Part shown: piece after piece, positions 31,904 through 43,100 of the stretch
Layout: every line of letters starts with the position of its first letter
How positions within the stretch are numbered: position 1 is the stretch's first letter
DNA from: Nemertoderma westbladi
Lineage: Eukaryota > Xenacoelomorpha > Nemertodermatida > Nemertodermatidae
Direction of reading: 5' to 3'
DNA: 64,000 bases
NCBI GenBank assembly: GCA_032718475.1
Contig: JAUCBJ010008623.1
Location: forward strand, 1 to 64,000
Program-made: the position numbers and the translations under genes
Notes under the pieces: model-generated
Told to the model about the DNA's origin: nothing
Database searches by the model: none
Seen by the model: only the letters and a program-made list of their open reading frames with translations

Positions 31904-34706
31904 AGTTTGTACATATAACTGTTCGGGTTTGAATAACAACGGTGTGGTTATTCTCGACCTTTGTAACTCACATGACCTTGTATTTCTCCAAGAGACGTGG
32001 CTCTATAAGCAAGACTTAAGTAAACTCAATTCTATACATCCGGAATTTCTTGGGTATGGGGTTTCCTCGGTAGACTTATCAGATGGTCCCCGGTCTGGTC
32101 GTCCCTTTGGGGGTCTAGCTATCTTATGGAGAAAGTCCATATCTCACTTAGTAACTTGTATACAATATGACGATGAGCGTCTCCTGGGTTGCACAGTAGC
32201 TACCTCGGATGGTAATTTGGTGCTTTTTATTAACATATATGCTCCATGTGACTCACCTATTAATCGTGATTTATTTAGTTCTTTACTGGGTAAGTGCCAT
32301 GGTATCGTTACCGAATACCCTGGTAGCCGTAGTTGTATTATTGGCGATTTCAACGCCAACCCTGCTAATACTTTTGGTAAAGATCTGGAGTGTTTTTGTA
32401 ATTTTTCAGGTCTTACATTTTCAGACAAAATTGTATTACCCACTGATTCCTTCTCATTTATTAGTTCAGCCCACGGTTCTGTCTCGTGGCTTGATCACAT
32501 TATTTCTAGTAACGATTTTCATACCTCTATATCTAAAATTTCGCTTTTATATAATTTGGTAGGTAGTGATCATATACCGGTTTCTATGGATACCAACATA
32601 AACATGGGCTCAGTGGAGCACTGCTGTGCTGATCGTGAGCCCAAGTTTACTGCGGTACCAAATTGGAGCAAGGCATTGCCCAATAACATTTTTAATTATA
32701 CAAATCAAGTTAATGACTATCTTTCCAACTTGATTCTGCCTCTCGATAGTATAATCTGCTGTGATGTTCATTGTAGTAATGTTGTCCATTTACGGGCGCT
32801 TGATAATTGTTACACTGAAATCTGTAATATTTTCAGCACCACCACTGATATCCATATACCAGTAACTTCTTCCGGTAATTGTAGTAATAACAAGCGGGTC
32901 CATATTCCTGGCTGGAACGACTTCGTTAAGGAGAAGCGCGAAGCCTCTATTGAAGCTTCTCAACACTGGAGGGATAACGGTAAACCTCGCTCTGGAATTC
33001 TATGGGAATTAAAACGTAAAAGTTGCGCGCAGTATAAACTGGCGCTGAAAAATTGTAGAAAAAATGAAGCAACAATAAGAAATGACAAGTTAGCTCAGTC
33101 GTTCCTGTCTTCCAGCAAGGATTTTTGGCACTGCGCCCAAAAACACTGTAACACAAAAGTTCCACGTGCTAATATCATAGGTAATGCCCACAATGATGAG
33201 GACATTGCCAATTTGTTTAGTAATGGCTACGAATCTACGTATAATAGTGTAGAGCCTGATTTGGCTGACGTTACATTCTTAAAGAGTAAGTTTGAAACTT
33301 GGGATGGATCTGATAGATTCCATATTTTCCCAAGGAATGTGGAAGAGGCTTTAGCTAGTCTTAAACATGGTAAGGCTTCTGGGCCAGACCAGTTGGCGCC
33401 TGAGTGCTGGTATTATGCAGGGTGTCGATTGGCGGTTGTTCTTAGTTTACTATTCAATTCATTTATTTCACATGGGTTTTTGCCAGTCTCGTTAATTACC
33501 AGTCACTTAATGCCTATCGTTAAAAATAAGAACAATAAACTTACTGATCAGTTAAATTATAGACCTATAGCCACATCTAATGCTTGTTCCAAGTTGTTAG
33601 AGTTTTGCTTCCTTATGCTAATTACGAATTGTGTGAATATCACGCCGAACCAGTTTGGATTTCAACCCGGTCTTGGTACTGAAACCTGTATTTTTGCATT
33701 TAAAGAGACAGTCCATTATTTTGTATCTAGAGACACCCCTGCTTTTACAGCTTTTTTGGATGCTTCTAAGGCATTCGACCGTGTTAATTATGTAAAACTT
33801 TTTAAAAAGTTAATTTATCTTAAAGTTCCCCTTGGTGTAATACGTTTACTATATTTTTGGTATACCAATCAATTGCTAGCGGTACGTTGGGGCAGCGCAA
33901 CAAGCGTACCCTTCACTGTATGTAATGGTGTACGACAGGGTAGTTTGCTTTCTCCTCTTCTATTTAACATATACTTGAATGACTTAAGTATTTTATTGAA
34001 CAATTGTCCTGCAGGTTGTAAGGTTGGTAATATTGTAATCAACCATCTATTGTATGCCGATGATCTAAGTTTAATGGCTCCCAGTATTTTTGGTTTACGG
34101 TCTTTACTTAAAATTTGTGAAGATTATGGTGCTAAATTTGATGTTATGTTTAGTTTCGTTAAATCAAAGTGTATGTATTTTATCCCTTCACAATTTGGAC
34201 GAGCTGGTGACGTATACCTTTGTGGTATGATCCTCCCTTGTGTTCTAGAATACTGTTACTTAGGGCATACCCTCTGTTGCAACCTATCTGATGAACGTGA
34301 CATTAAGCGTTTGAAATCAACCTTATATTGTCGTGGTAATCAATTAGCCAGAACGTTTAATAAATCCTCTTTACCTATAAAATCCATTATTTTCAAAACT
34401 TATTGTTATAACTTATACTGTTGTTCTCTATGGTCTGTGTTTCGTGTTGAATCCTTACGTAGATTAAAGGTAGCTTACAATTACGCTTTCCGTCAATTAT
34501 TTTCATATTGTAGTACCGAAGACGCCAACACTTTATTTTGTTTGAACCGTATCAATACTTTTAAATCAATTTGTCATACTGCTATTTTTTCACTGTTACA
34601 TCGTGTTTCAATATCTTCAAATCCTATACTTCGTACCTGTAACTCTATTGGTATGTCTACGCTTAGATCTCGCTGGAATATTGTTTTAGGGGTCGATGAA
34701 AACTAA
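31878..34706 (+). CDS. LINE ORF2: APE endonuclease and reverse transcriptase
   Basis: The ATG at 31878 (MDPIQAPLRVCTYNCSGL) is the first in frame; it overlaps the end of ORF1. The endonuclease runs over about residues 10-240, with LQETWL, GGLAILWRKS, CIIGDFNANP, SWLDHIISS and SDHIPVSM, the expected active-site series. A linker rich in basic residues follows. RT has HGKASGPDQLAPECW, LNYRPIATSNACSKLLE, FLDASKAFDRVNY (first Asp), NGVRQGSLLSPLLFNIYLND and LLYADDLSLMA (YADD). The C-terminal end is Cys-rich and helical. The frame is intact over 943 codons, so this copy could be capable of activity, though expression is unknown. Confidence 0.92.
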   Translation: MDPIQAPLRVCTYNCSGLNNNGVVILDLCNSHDLVFLQETWLYKQDLSKLNSIHPEFLGYGVSSVDLSDGPRSGRPFGGLAILWRKSISHLVTCIQYDDERLLGCTVATSDGNLVLFINIYAPCDSPINRDLFSSLLGKCHGIVTEYPGSRSCIIGDFNANPANTFGKDLECFCNFSGLTFSDKIVLPTDSFSFISSAHGSVSWLDHIISSNDFHTSISKISLLYNLVGSDHIPVSMDTNINMGSVEHCCADREPKFTAVPNWSKALPNNIFNYTNQVNDYLSNLILPLDSIICCDVHCSNVVHLRALDNCYTEICNIFSTTTDIHIPVTSSGNCSNNKRVHIPGWNDFVKEKREASIEASQHWRDNGKPRSGILWELKRKSCAQYKLALKNCRKNEATIRNDKLAQSFLSSSKDFWHCAQKHCNTKVPRANIIGNAHNDEDIANLFSNGYESTYNSVEPDLADVTFLKSKFETWDGSDRFHIFPRNVEEALASLKHGKASGPDQLAPECWYYAGCRLAVVLSLLFNSFISHGFLPVSLITSHLMPIVKNKNNKLTDQLNYRPIATSNACSKLLEFCFLMLITNCVNITPNQFGFQPGLGTETCIFAFKETVHYFVSRDTPAFTAFLDASKAFDRVNYVKLFKKLIYLKVPLGVIRLLYFWYTNQLLAVRWGSATSVPFTVCNGVRQGSLLSPLLFNIYLNDLSILLNNCPAGCKVGNIVINHLLYADDLSLMAPSIFGLRSLLKICEDYGAKFDVMFSFVKSKCMYFIPSQFGRAGDVYLCGMILPCVLEYCYLGHTLCCNLSDERDIKRLKSTLYCRGNQLARTFNKSSLPIKSIIFKTYCYNLYCCSLWSVFRVESLRRLKVAYNYAFRQLFSYCSTEDANTLFCLNRINTFKSICHTAIFSLLHRVSISSNPILRTCNSIGMSTLRSRWNIVLGVDEN

Positions 34707-35053
34707 CCTATATCCAGTTAGTAATTTGTACTCTATTCTCTTTTCAATCTATACAATTTATGAACACTTTGGTATTTCATTATTAACTTATGGCCGATAG
34801 TTTCTACATTCCTTTTCTTTTTTTGGGTGCGCCCATTAATAACGTCTCATTCTTACAGTACATTGTGCTAGCTGCTAGGTACTGTAGTTGCTTTATATTA
34901 GTTTATAGATACAGTAGTAGCCTACAGTAGAGTTGTGCGGTGCTACATAATGTTTACATTAATGTTCCTGCACGAAATTAAACATAATAATAATAATAAT
35001 AATACAAAATCCTAAGTAGAATATACAATTATACAATACAAAGTTCACATGTT

Positions 35054-35428
35054 TTAGTACAGACCAATACGGGGAACTACAGTATTAAGTGGGGGCCGAT
35101 GCAAGTTAATTATAACCGCTTCAGAATGAATCCTACGCTCGTGGTTAGTAAACCTTTTAGAACATATTGCGCGCACTGATCCCAAAAATAGCAAAGTGCA
35201 GCAGTACCAAGACTTCAGGACTCGATAAATCGACTCCTCGCCAGCTGCGTCATTTATGGCATTGCGGTGACTTCTGAGGCGTTCATGTAAACGCTGTTCT
35301 GTCTGGGCGAGATACCACAAGTGTGGATGCAGTTTACATTTGATAATGATGATGATCATCATTTGATAATGATCTTTCACAGTTTTTACTCTCCTAATTG
35401 TGTCGTTTATTGGTTTGGGATACCTCAC
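35054..35428 (-). pseudogene. GIY-YIG-like nuclease fragment
   Basis: The minus-strand frame of 124 codons contains LWYLAQTEQRLHERLRSHRN, which aligns with the second strand and helix of GIY-YIG domains (Y-I-G-x-T...L..R...H), with the usual Gly as Ala. It ends with RRIHSEAVIINLHRPPLN, as in the C-terminal E..LI....P.LN region of this fold. Such domains form the endonuclease of Penelope-like retroelements, so this may be a remnant of one. No RT was found nearby. The degenerate catalytic motif argues against activity. It may instead be a stand-alone GIY-YIG gene fragment. Confidence 0.5.
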
Positions 35429-35439
35429 TAACGCACTTC

Positions 35440-36047
35440 ACACATCACCATTAACACATAATTATTGTATCCACATTAGGATTATTTAATATATAATTAT
35501 TGATTACTATAACTTAACTTTAACTTTATTCCCGATGAAATGTGTAAATTATTAATTATAAAGAGCACACCCAACAACACCAATAAACCAAGTAGTGAGG
35601 CAGCTAAATTATTAACTAGCCAATCCCCCCCCCCCCCCCCCCCCGCAATAGCAGAGCTAGTACAGCGGGAGGGAGGTTTGGGAATAATAAATCACGATAG
35701 AGAAAATACCTATTGACAAACCTATAGACAATCATATAGACAAATAAATGGGCAACAGGATGATGCGATAAAGGGACAATTTTTTAAAGTTACAAAATAG
35801 GTAGGCCACAAATTTAGCAATTTAGAAAAAAAAGTTGAAAATAATTAGTAATATTGTTATAAAAAAATCTATGAAGTTAATTGTAGAAGGTTTATTTTAA
35901 GTTTACTGCGGAAAAATGTTTTACTACACCAAAATTAATCTACAGTTGTTGGAATGGAATAAAAATTAATAGCTGTTGAGGGCTCCCCGATTACAAATTA
36001 TTTTTTCTGTTTACATTTTCGTAATTTTATAAAATATTCAATTTTAG
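35440..36047. other. Spacer upstream of LRR exon, probable intron
   Basis: AT-rich sequence with a 20-nt poly-C run at 35625-35644. It ends with a plausible branch and acceptor region (TATTCAATTTTAG at 36035-36047). No signal-peptide exon was recognised. Confidence 0.4.
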
Positions 36048-38385
36048 CATTCCTAAACTGCAGTATACAAATATGACGTTATTCAACTTATCAGATAATC
36101 TAATTGGAGAAGAATTGAATCGTGATCAACGGGTATATATTTATAGAATAGAGTATGAAGTACTTTTGAGAGGGAATATGGAGTTAACTGAATTGAATAC
36201 GTTCCAAATCGAATTTCTCAATGAAAGTGATCCCATTATTTCAATAAACGTGGCAGAAACAGGAATGACAACTCTGAAACAAATACTAACGGTTCGTTTT
36301 GATTTTAATAATAACGAAACCAGAAATATATTCTTAAAAATCAACTTCGAGGGAAATTTATACAAAGAAGGATCATTGAAACCGCAACATCTCTTTACGA
36401 AATCTAATAAAAATTTTAATATTGTTATTAAAACACTAAATTTAAAAAATTGCACGATTAAAGATATCGACTCATCAGCTGACATACCAAAGGCTATAAA
36501 AGACCTCGAAATACTTGACATTTCATATAACAACCTCATTGCTTGGCCCACTGGATTCTTTAATAAAAGCTTCAACAACCTGAAAGAATTAGATATATCC
36601 GGAAATGAATTGAAACACATTGATAAAACAGCCTTTGATAATTATCCATTCTTGGAGATCCTGAAAGTAAGTGATATCACTACAATACAGTGGAATACAA
36701 GCTTAGGGAGTCTTTCAAGTTTAACTCATATATATATGATAAATTGCAAACTAGGGCAATTTCCCATTGAATTTTTGAATTCAACGGATAGATTAGCGAG
36801 TGTATATTTATCGCACAATAAGATATCTTCGATTCCCAATGATTGGCTTGCCAACCATGCATCATATTTAAAAGAGTTTTATATTGATAACAACCATCTA
36901 ACCTCAATCTCCCTGGATCCAATTGTAGCCAATGATTATTTGGTATTAGTATTCGCATATAACAAAATAAACCGACTTCAGACTGGTGCAGTCAACATGA
37001 CTTTACAAAGAGCAAGTAGTGAATTCAATTTATTTATTGATTTGTCGAACAACAAAATTAGAGAAATTGAAAAATATGCGATTGGAGTTTATAACAAAGG
37101 CAAAATTCAGAAGAAAGTAAAGGGCTTATCATTGGAAGGAAATTTGCTGCAAAACATTGCAATAGATCTACTTCGATCATCAGTGCCTGTGTCGAAACTG
37201 TTAAGACTTAAAGTGTATGATCACCCTGAATTATCAAAAGGGGGTTATTGGCTTGAACTACAAAATAATAAATGGGCATGTGATTGTCGTTTTAAACGCC
37301 TTTATGAATGGATTCATAGCGATAACGGTTATAAATTTCGGCCATTCGTTGAGGACGATATACCTTGCAAATCACAAGGGAAAAATATCAACTTAGTTAA
37401 CTTGAATGTCAGCTTCTTTAACAAATGTAATAATATGTCAGTAAGGGGGGGAACAGATGCAAATGGAAATATCTACTGTTTGGTGACAATCCCCTTAGAG
37501 ACACAAACCAAAAACGTAAATATATCCTTGGTACAATATGACCAAGATGATATTGAAACTATATATGAATTAGATATCACTGATACAAAATTTATTGATG
37601 GCAACAACAACAAAACAGTGAAAGTTACTCAAACAAATGATGAGTTGAACAGGCCAGAGTTATGTACCGGTGGAAGATACCAGTGTGTCCTAAAGCTTAA
37701 TAATGCTAAACAAAAGAACTATATTCAGTATAGATCAGAGGAGTTTATAAAATCGGTTACATCGAAAATAGTTCCTTTGCAATTTGATATTAAGTACTTC
37801 CTTATTAATCTATTAAGCGTCGAGATAATTGGTGACTATAAAGAAGACTATAAAGAGGGTAATACGATTCGAGTTATTATAATTACTAAAAAGAAAGAGT
37901 GGCCTGAATTCAAGCAGACACAGTACGTAACCAATAACCCAGAATACATTCCAGTAGAGTTGGATTTAATATCTGATTTCTATGAAATATTAATAGTGGC
38001 ATACAAAGAAAAGGAAACAGAAAGGGTAGAAAACCAAACGTTTTGCACAAAGAAGAAAATTGTTGGTCCTTCAGGGAGAGAATGGCCTTACCTAAAAAGT
38101 GTACCCTTTGCATACACTGTATTAGACAGCTCTGTGGCATTGAATTGGGCGGCTCAGAACACTAAAATAATTTACATGATAACTCACAGTAAAGGGATAG
38201 ACAAGGTGTCCGAAATAAATGAGCAAACTGTTATTAAAGATGTAGAGAATGGCATGCAAATCTGTTTGTACGCAAAAGATAATATTACAATACGCTACAC
38301 CTTAGAGAAGTGGGTCTGCCAAAGTATCTTTAGAACAAAATCCAAAAAGGAAGTAGAAGAATCCTCTACACCTAAACCAAGAAAG
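36048..38385 (+). CDS. LRR receptor, exon with leucine-rich repeats
   Basis: This exon encodes the ectodomain of a leucine-rich-repeat membrane receptor. The frame is open from the acceptor at 36047; the ATG at 36073 lies inside it but is not followed by a signal peptide, so I prefer an internal exon with a missing upstream exon. LRRs span about residues 120-400 (LEILDISYNNLIAWP, LKELDISGNELKHID, LASVYLSHNKISSIP, FIDLSNNKIREIE). A C-terminal cap follows (NKWACDCRFKRLYEWI and later cysteines). It then continues into a less clear beta-rich region. The exon ends in phase 0 at AAG|GTAAGC. Reading through the donor adds a hydrophobic tail and a stop at 38463. LRR/FN3 receptors usually act in adhesion or signalling; the ligand is unknown. 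Confidence 0.8.
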
Positions 38386-38599
38386 GTAAGCATAACTTTG
38401 GATATCTGTTTATTTTTATTTATCTTTATTATATCTCTCTTATCTATAATAAATATATTATAGACATTATTATTATACATATTATTATTGATATTATACC
38501 TTATAATATCCATTATATCTATAATATAATGTAATAATATTTTATTTTTAATAATATTTAGATATTACACAATCCACATTGGGGCGACTTTCTACGCAA

Positions 38600-38760
38600 T
38601 CTAAATGTATCCATCTCCAGGGGAAAATCGACTCAAATAACAGCTGATTACTCCCAAAAATAAAACTTTAACCTGATCTATTGTGTTTCGTTTATTGTTT
38701 TGGTTCAAATAGCGGGCTATTGTAATTGTAACCTTCTCCTTTCCCTAGAATGATCTTTCG
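38600..38760. repeat. Dispersed repeat, copy 2
   Basis: Aligns with 4770-4925 through GCTGATTACTCCCAAAA and the TTTCCCTAG end. Here it is joined directly to a LINE remnant. The family is unidentified. Confidence 0.65.
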
Positions 38761-39056
38761 CTATGAGGACCAACCTGCGCACAAACTTGTGCTTTTGCAG
38801 CCCCATGGAGAAAATTAGCATAGTGGACAGCCAATAACTTTCTTGAGACGCATCTTAAAGGACACTGGCCTTGAAGATGCGGATAATCTCGTGAATGTCA
38901 TTGGAGAATGGGGATTTGTGGCTGGCATATCATTCTTAATGCTATCAGCGTTGTGGATTGCATGGTGGTGGTATAGATATTTTTGGTAAGAAAGCACACC
39001 ATCTCAATGTACATCCGCAATGGAGCAGGACAAATATGGTAGTATTCCGATTATGA
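38735..39056 (+). mobile_element. LINE T1-type 3' remnant
   Basis: Carries a decayed version of the T1 3' end: a VHNLVLWQPH-like segment, TTTCTTGAGACGCATCTTAA, GGACACTGGCCTTGAAGATG, and a degenerate 3' UTR. An additional GGATTGCATGGTGGTGGTAT-like stretch is shared with the remnant near 56000, which marks a subfamily distinct from the copies at 11430 and 44109. Confidence 0.7.
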
Positions 39057-39211
39057 ATACAAACCCACATGAACACATCCCTCGCGTCTGACAATCAGGG
39101 TCTAAGCAAAATGCTGAAGGAACATCTCAGTTTCCATGCGCCGGACGTCATCCAGCGTCCATTAGAGGCATTAGACTTATTAGATCCATTACACGCTATC
39201 TTTAGATAGCG

Positions 39212-39261
39212 TTCCAGAACGTTCTGGTACTGTTCAAGAACAGTTTGGAACAGTTCCAGAA
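39212..39261. promoter_or_regulatory. Cluster of heat-shock-element-like units
   Basis: The stretch reads as alternating TTC and GAA triplets at 5-bp spacing. TTCCAGAACGTTC (39212-39224) is a perfect three-unit element, followed by TTCAAGAA (39233-39240), GAA (39248) and TTCCAGAA (39254-39261). Alternating nGAAn units are the binding sites of HSF-type factors. The location is intron 1 of the LRR receptor gene. Function is inferred from the motif only. Confidence 0.55.
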
Positions 39262-39906
39262 TGGAGTGTATGGACCTGTTGAGATACGAGGCATCAGCGG
39301 CGTTCACAATGGCAATATCAAAAAACTCCACTATCTGACTGGCCTATATTCCAACAAAACAACAAACAAAGTACACATTGAATTAAAAAAGAAATCAGTT
39401 AGACGATATTTTACATGGTCCCCTAAATATGTACCAGTATCATCTGATGCGTATAATTCTGGGAGAACCGCAATGGAAACAAATTCGTCGCGCCTTGTGA
39501 GTGCGAAATTCCAAACGTGAAGAACTTTAACTTTATAATATAAAGTTAAAGTATATTATCCTGCCTATTGTTAGTGTGGTACCGGTTACAGATACCCACT
39601 CACTCCACGCTTTGGGTACACGTCATGGAATAGCTTCGATTTTTTGGTTAGGGTTTATTGGCCACGCACACGCACAGCATAAATCCCAAAAACTAAACCG
39701 GGATCCGATTTTTAAGAAATTGAACGGAACTGAGTATTATTGCTACAGCCGCAAAGATCTGTAATGGCATTGTTTCCAGAACTCAGATAGATTTCGCTAG
39801 CGATATTCCTTAAAGGATATTAATTTGGTATTCGATTGTTTCCTTTGTGTAAACTGTGTGTGTAAACTTTACTCCTACCCATAATATATCCGCGTTATTA
39901 TTCCAG

Positions 39907-40103
39907 GTTACCTGTATGAAAGAGGTTCCTTTTAAGGCCAAGTATTTGGTAGAAGATTATTCAAATATTACAGTGATAATGAAATGGGCGGAAGTTAAAG
40001 GTGTCGAGAAATATACATTGAAATACAAACTGATAAAGAAGGATAAAAATGAAACTGGTTATCGGAACATGGGAAAGAAATATTCGGCTAATGTTACCCT
40101 ACC
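39907..40103 (+). CDS. LRR receptor, exon encoding first part of FN3 domain
   Basis: The exon starts after TTCCAG and continues in phase 0 from the LRR exon. It encodes VTCMKEVPFKAKYLVEDYSN, then TVIMKWAEVKGVEKYTLKYK, whose beta-strand spacing and W/Y positions match a fibronectin-III domain. I place the donor at CTACC|GTTAGT (40103/40104). This leaves two bases of a codon and joins in frame to the exon at 46465. The donor hexamer GTTAGT is the same as that of the next exon. Reading past it gives only the minisatellite and a stop at 40131. Confidence 0.7.
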
Positions 40104-43100
40104 GTTAGTTAAACTCTCTCTGTCCATCTAATGTTTCTCTACCGTTAGTTAAACACTTTCTGTCCATCTAATGTTTCTCTACCGTTAGTTAAACTCTCTC
40201 TGTCCATCTAATGTTTCTCTACCGTTAGTTAAACTCTCTCTGAACATCTAATGTTTCACTACCGTTAGTTAAACACTCTCTGTTCATCTAATGTTTCTCT
40301 ACTGTTAGTTAAACACTCTCTGTTCATCTAATGTTTCTCTACCGTTAGTTAAACACTCGCTGTTCATCTAATGTTTCACTACCGTTAGTTAAACACTCTC
40401 TGTTCATCTAATGTTTCTCTACCGTTAGTTAAACACTCGCTGTTCATCTAATGTTTCTCTACCTACCGTTAGTTAAACACTCGCTGTTCATCTAATGTTT
40501 CTCTACCGTTAGTTAAACACTCTCTGTCCATCTAATGTTTCTCTACCGTTAGTTAAACACTCTCTGTCCATCTAATGTTTCTCTACCGTTAGTTAAACAC
40601 TCTCTGTTCATCTAATGTTTCTCTACCGTTAGTTAAACACTCTCTGTCCATCTAATGTTTCTCTACCGTTAGTTAAACACTCTCTGTTCATCTAATGTTT
40701 CTCTACCGTTAGTTAAACACTCTCTGTTCATCTAATGTTTCTCTACCGTTAGTTAAACACTCTGCTGTTCATCTAATGTTTCTCTACCGTTAGTTAAACA
40801 CTCGCTGTCCATCTAATGTTTCTCTACCGTTAGTTAAACACTCTCTGTTCATCTAATGTTTCTCTACCGTTAGTTAAACACTCGCTGTTCATCTAATGTT
40901 TCTACTACCGTTAGTTAAACACTCTCTGTTCATCTAATGTTTCTCTACCGTTAGTTAAACACTCGCTGTTCATCTAATGTTTCTCTACCTACCGTTAGTT
41001 AAACACTCGCTGTTCATCTAATGTTTCTCTACCGTTAGTTAAACACTCTCTGTCCATCTAATGTTTCACTACCGTTAGTTAAACACTTTCTGTCCATCTA
41101 ATGTTTCTCTACCGTTAGTTAAACACTCTCTGTTCATCTAATGTTTCTTTACCGTTAGTTAAACACTCTCTGTTCATCTAATGTTTCTCTACCGTTAGTT
41201 AAACACTTGCTGTTCATCTAATGTTTCTCTACCGTTAGTTAAACACTCGCTGTCCATCTAATGTTTCTCTACCGTTAGTTAAACACTCTCTGTTCATCTA
41301 ATGTTTCTCTACCGTTAGTTAAACACTCTCTGTTCATCTAATGTTTCTCTACCGTTAGTTAAACACTCTGCTGTTCATCTAATGTTTCTCTACCGTTAGT
41401 TAAACACTCGCTGTTCATCTAATGTTTCTCTACCGTTAGTTAAACACTCTCTGTTCATCTAATGTTTCTCTACCGTTAGTTAAACACTCGCTGTTCATCT
41501 AATGTTTCTCTACCGTTAGTTAAACACTCTCTGTCCATCTAATGTTTCTCTACCGTTAGTTAAACACTCTCTGTCCATCTAATGTTTCTCTACCGTTAGT
41601 TAAACACTCTCTGTTCATCTAATGTTTCACTACCGTTAGTTAAACACTCTCTGTCCATCTAATGTTTCTCTACCGTTAGTTAAACACTCTCTGTTCATCT
41701 AATGTTTCTCTACCGTTAGTTAAACACTCTCTGTTCATCTAATGTTTCTCTACCGTTAGTTAAACACTCTGCTGTTCATCTAATGTTTCTCTACCGTTAG
41801 TTAAACACTCGCTGTTCATCTAATGTTTCTCTACCGTTAGTTAAACACTCTCTGTTCATCTAATGTTTCTCTACCGTTAGTTAAACACTCTCTGTTCATC
41901 TAATGTTTCTCTACCGTTAGTTAAACACTCGCTGTTCATCTAATGTTTCTCTACCGTTAGTTAAACACTCGCTGTTCATCTAATGTTTCTCTACCGTTAG
42001 TTAAACACTCGCTGTTCATCTAATGTTTCTCTACCGTTAGTTAAACACTCGCTGTTCATCTAATGTTTCTCTACCGTTAGTTAAACACTCTCTGTTCATC
42101 TAATGTTTCTCTACCATTAGTTAAACACTCTCTGTTCATCTAATGTTTCTCTACCGTTAGTTAAACACTCGCTGTTCATCTAATGTTTCTCTACCGTTAG
42201 TTAAACACTCTCTGTTCATCTAATGTTTCTCTACCGTTAGTTAAACACTCGCTGTCCATCTAATGTTTCTATACCGTTAGTTAAACACTCGCTGTTCATC
42301 TAATGTTTCTCTACCGTTAGTTAAACTCTCGTCTGTTCATCTAATGTTTCTCTACCGTTAGTTAAACACTCGCTGTTCATCTAATGTTTCTCTACCGTTA
42401 GTTAAACACTCGCTGTCCATCTAATGTTTCTCTACCGTTAGTTAAACACTCGCTGTTCATCTAATGTTTCTCTACCGTTAGTTAAACACTCGTCTGTTCA
42501 TCTAATGTTTCTCTACCGTTAGTTAAACACTCGCTGTTCATCTAATGTTTCTCTACCGTTAGTTAAACACTCGCTGTTCATCTAATGTTTCTCTACCGTT
42601 AGTTAAACACTCTCTGTTCATCTAATGTTTCTCTACCGTTAGTTAAACACTCGCTGTCCATCTAATGTTTCTCTACCGTTAGTTAAACACTCGCTGTTCA
42701 TCTAATGTTTCTCTACCGTTAGTTAAACACTCGTCTGTTCATCTAATGTTTCTCTACCGTTAGTTAAACACTCGCTGTTCATCTAATGTTTCTCTACCGT
42801 TAGTTAAACACTCGCTGTCCATCTAATGTTTCTCTACCGTTAGTTAAACACTCGCTGTTCATCTAATGTTTCTCTACCGTTAGTTAAACACTCGTCTGTT
42901 CATCTAATGTTTCTCTACCGTTAGTTAAACACTCGCTGTTCATCTAATGTTTCTCTACCGTTAGTTAAACACTCTCTGTTCATCTAATGTTTCTCTACCG
43001 TTAGTTAAACACTCGCTGTTCATCTAATGTTTCTCTACCGTTAGTTAAACACTCTCTGTTCATCTAATGTTTCTCTACCGTTTGTTAAACACTCTGCTGT

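Larger units (their letters stand above)
30007..35012 (+). mobile_element. Near-complete two-ORF LINE with 12-bp target duplication
   Basis: The element carries ORF1 (30476-31903) and ORF2 (31878-34706), overlapping by 26 nt in different frames, then a 3' UTR ending in an (ATA)n repeat near 34983-35003. TAAGTAGAATAT occurs at 29995-30006 and again at 35013-35024, which fits a target-primed insertion and sets the borders. The 5' UTR is about 470 bp. The APE-type endonuclease and the RT arrangement place it in the Jockey/CR1/L2-like group; the exact clade was not determined. A decayed relative is at 46945-48840. Confidence 0.85.
38386..39906 (+). other. Intron of the LRR receptor gene
   Basis: Bounded by GTAAGC at 38386 and TTATTATTCCAG at 39906, both phase 0. 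It holds a dispersed-repeat copy (38600-38760), a LINE T1-type remnant (38735-39056) and a cluster of heat-shock-element-like units (39212-39261). An AATAAA-like hexamer near 38660 could serve intronic polyadenylation. Confidence 0.65.

Noticed and set aside
34285-34315. CTGATGA followed later by GAAA, hammerhead look-alike
   Set aside because: Lies inside the LINE ORF2 coding sequence, stem II is poor and there is no matching stem I or cleavage triplet.
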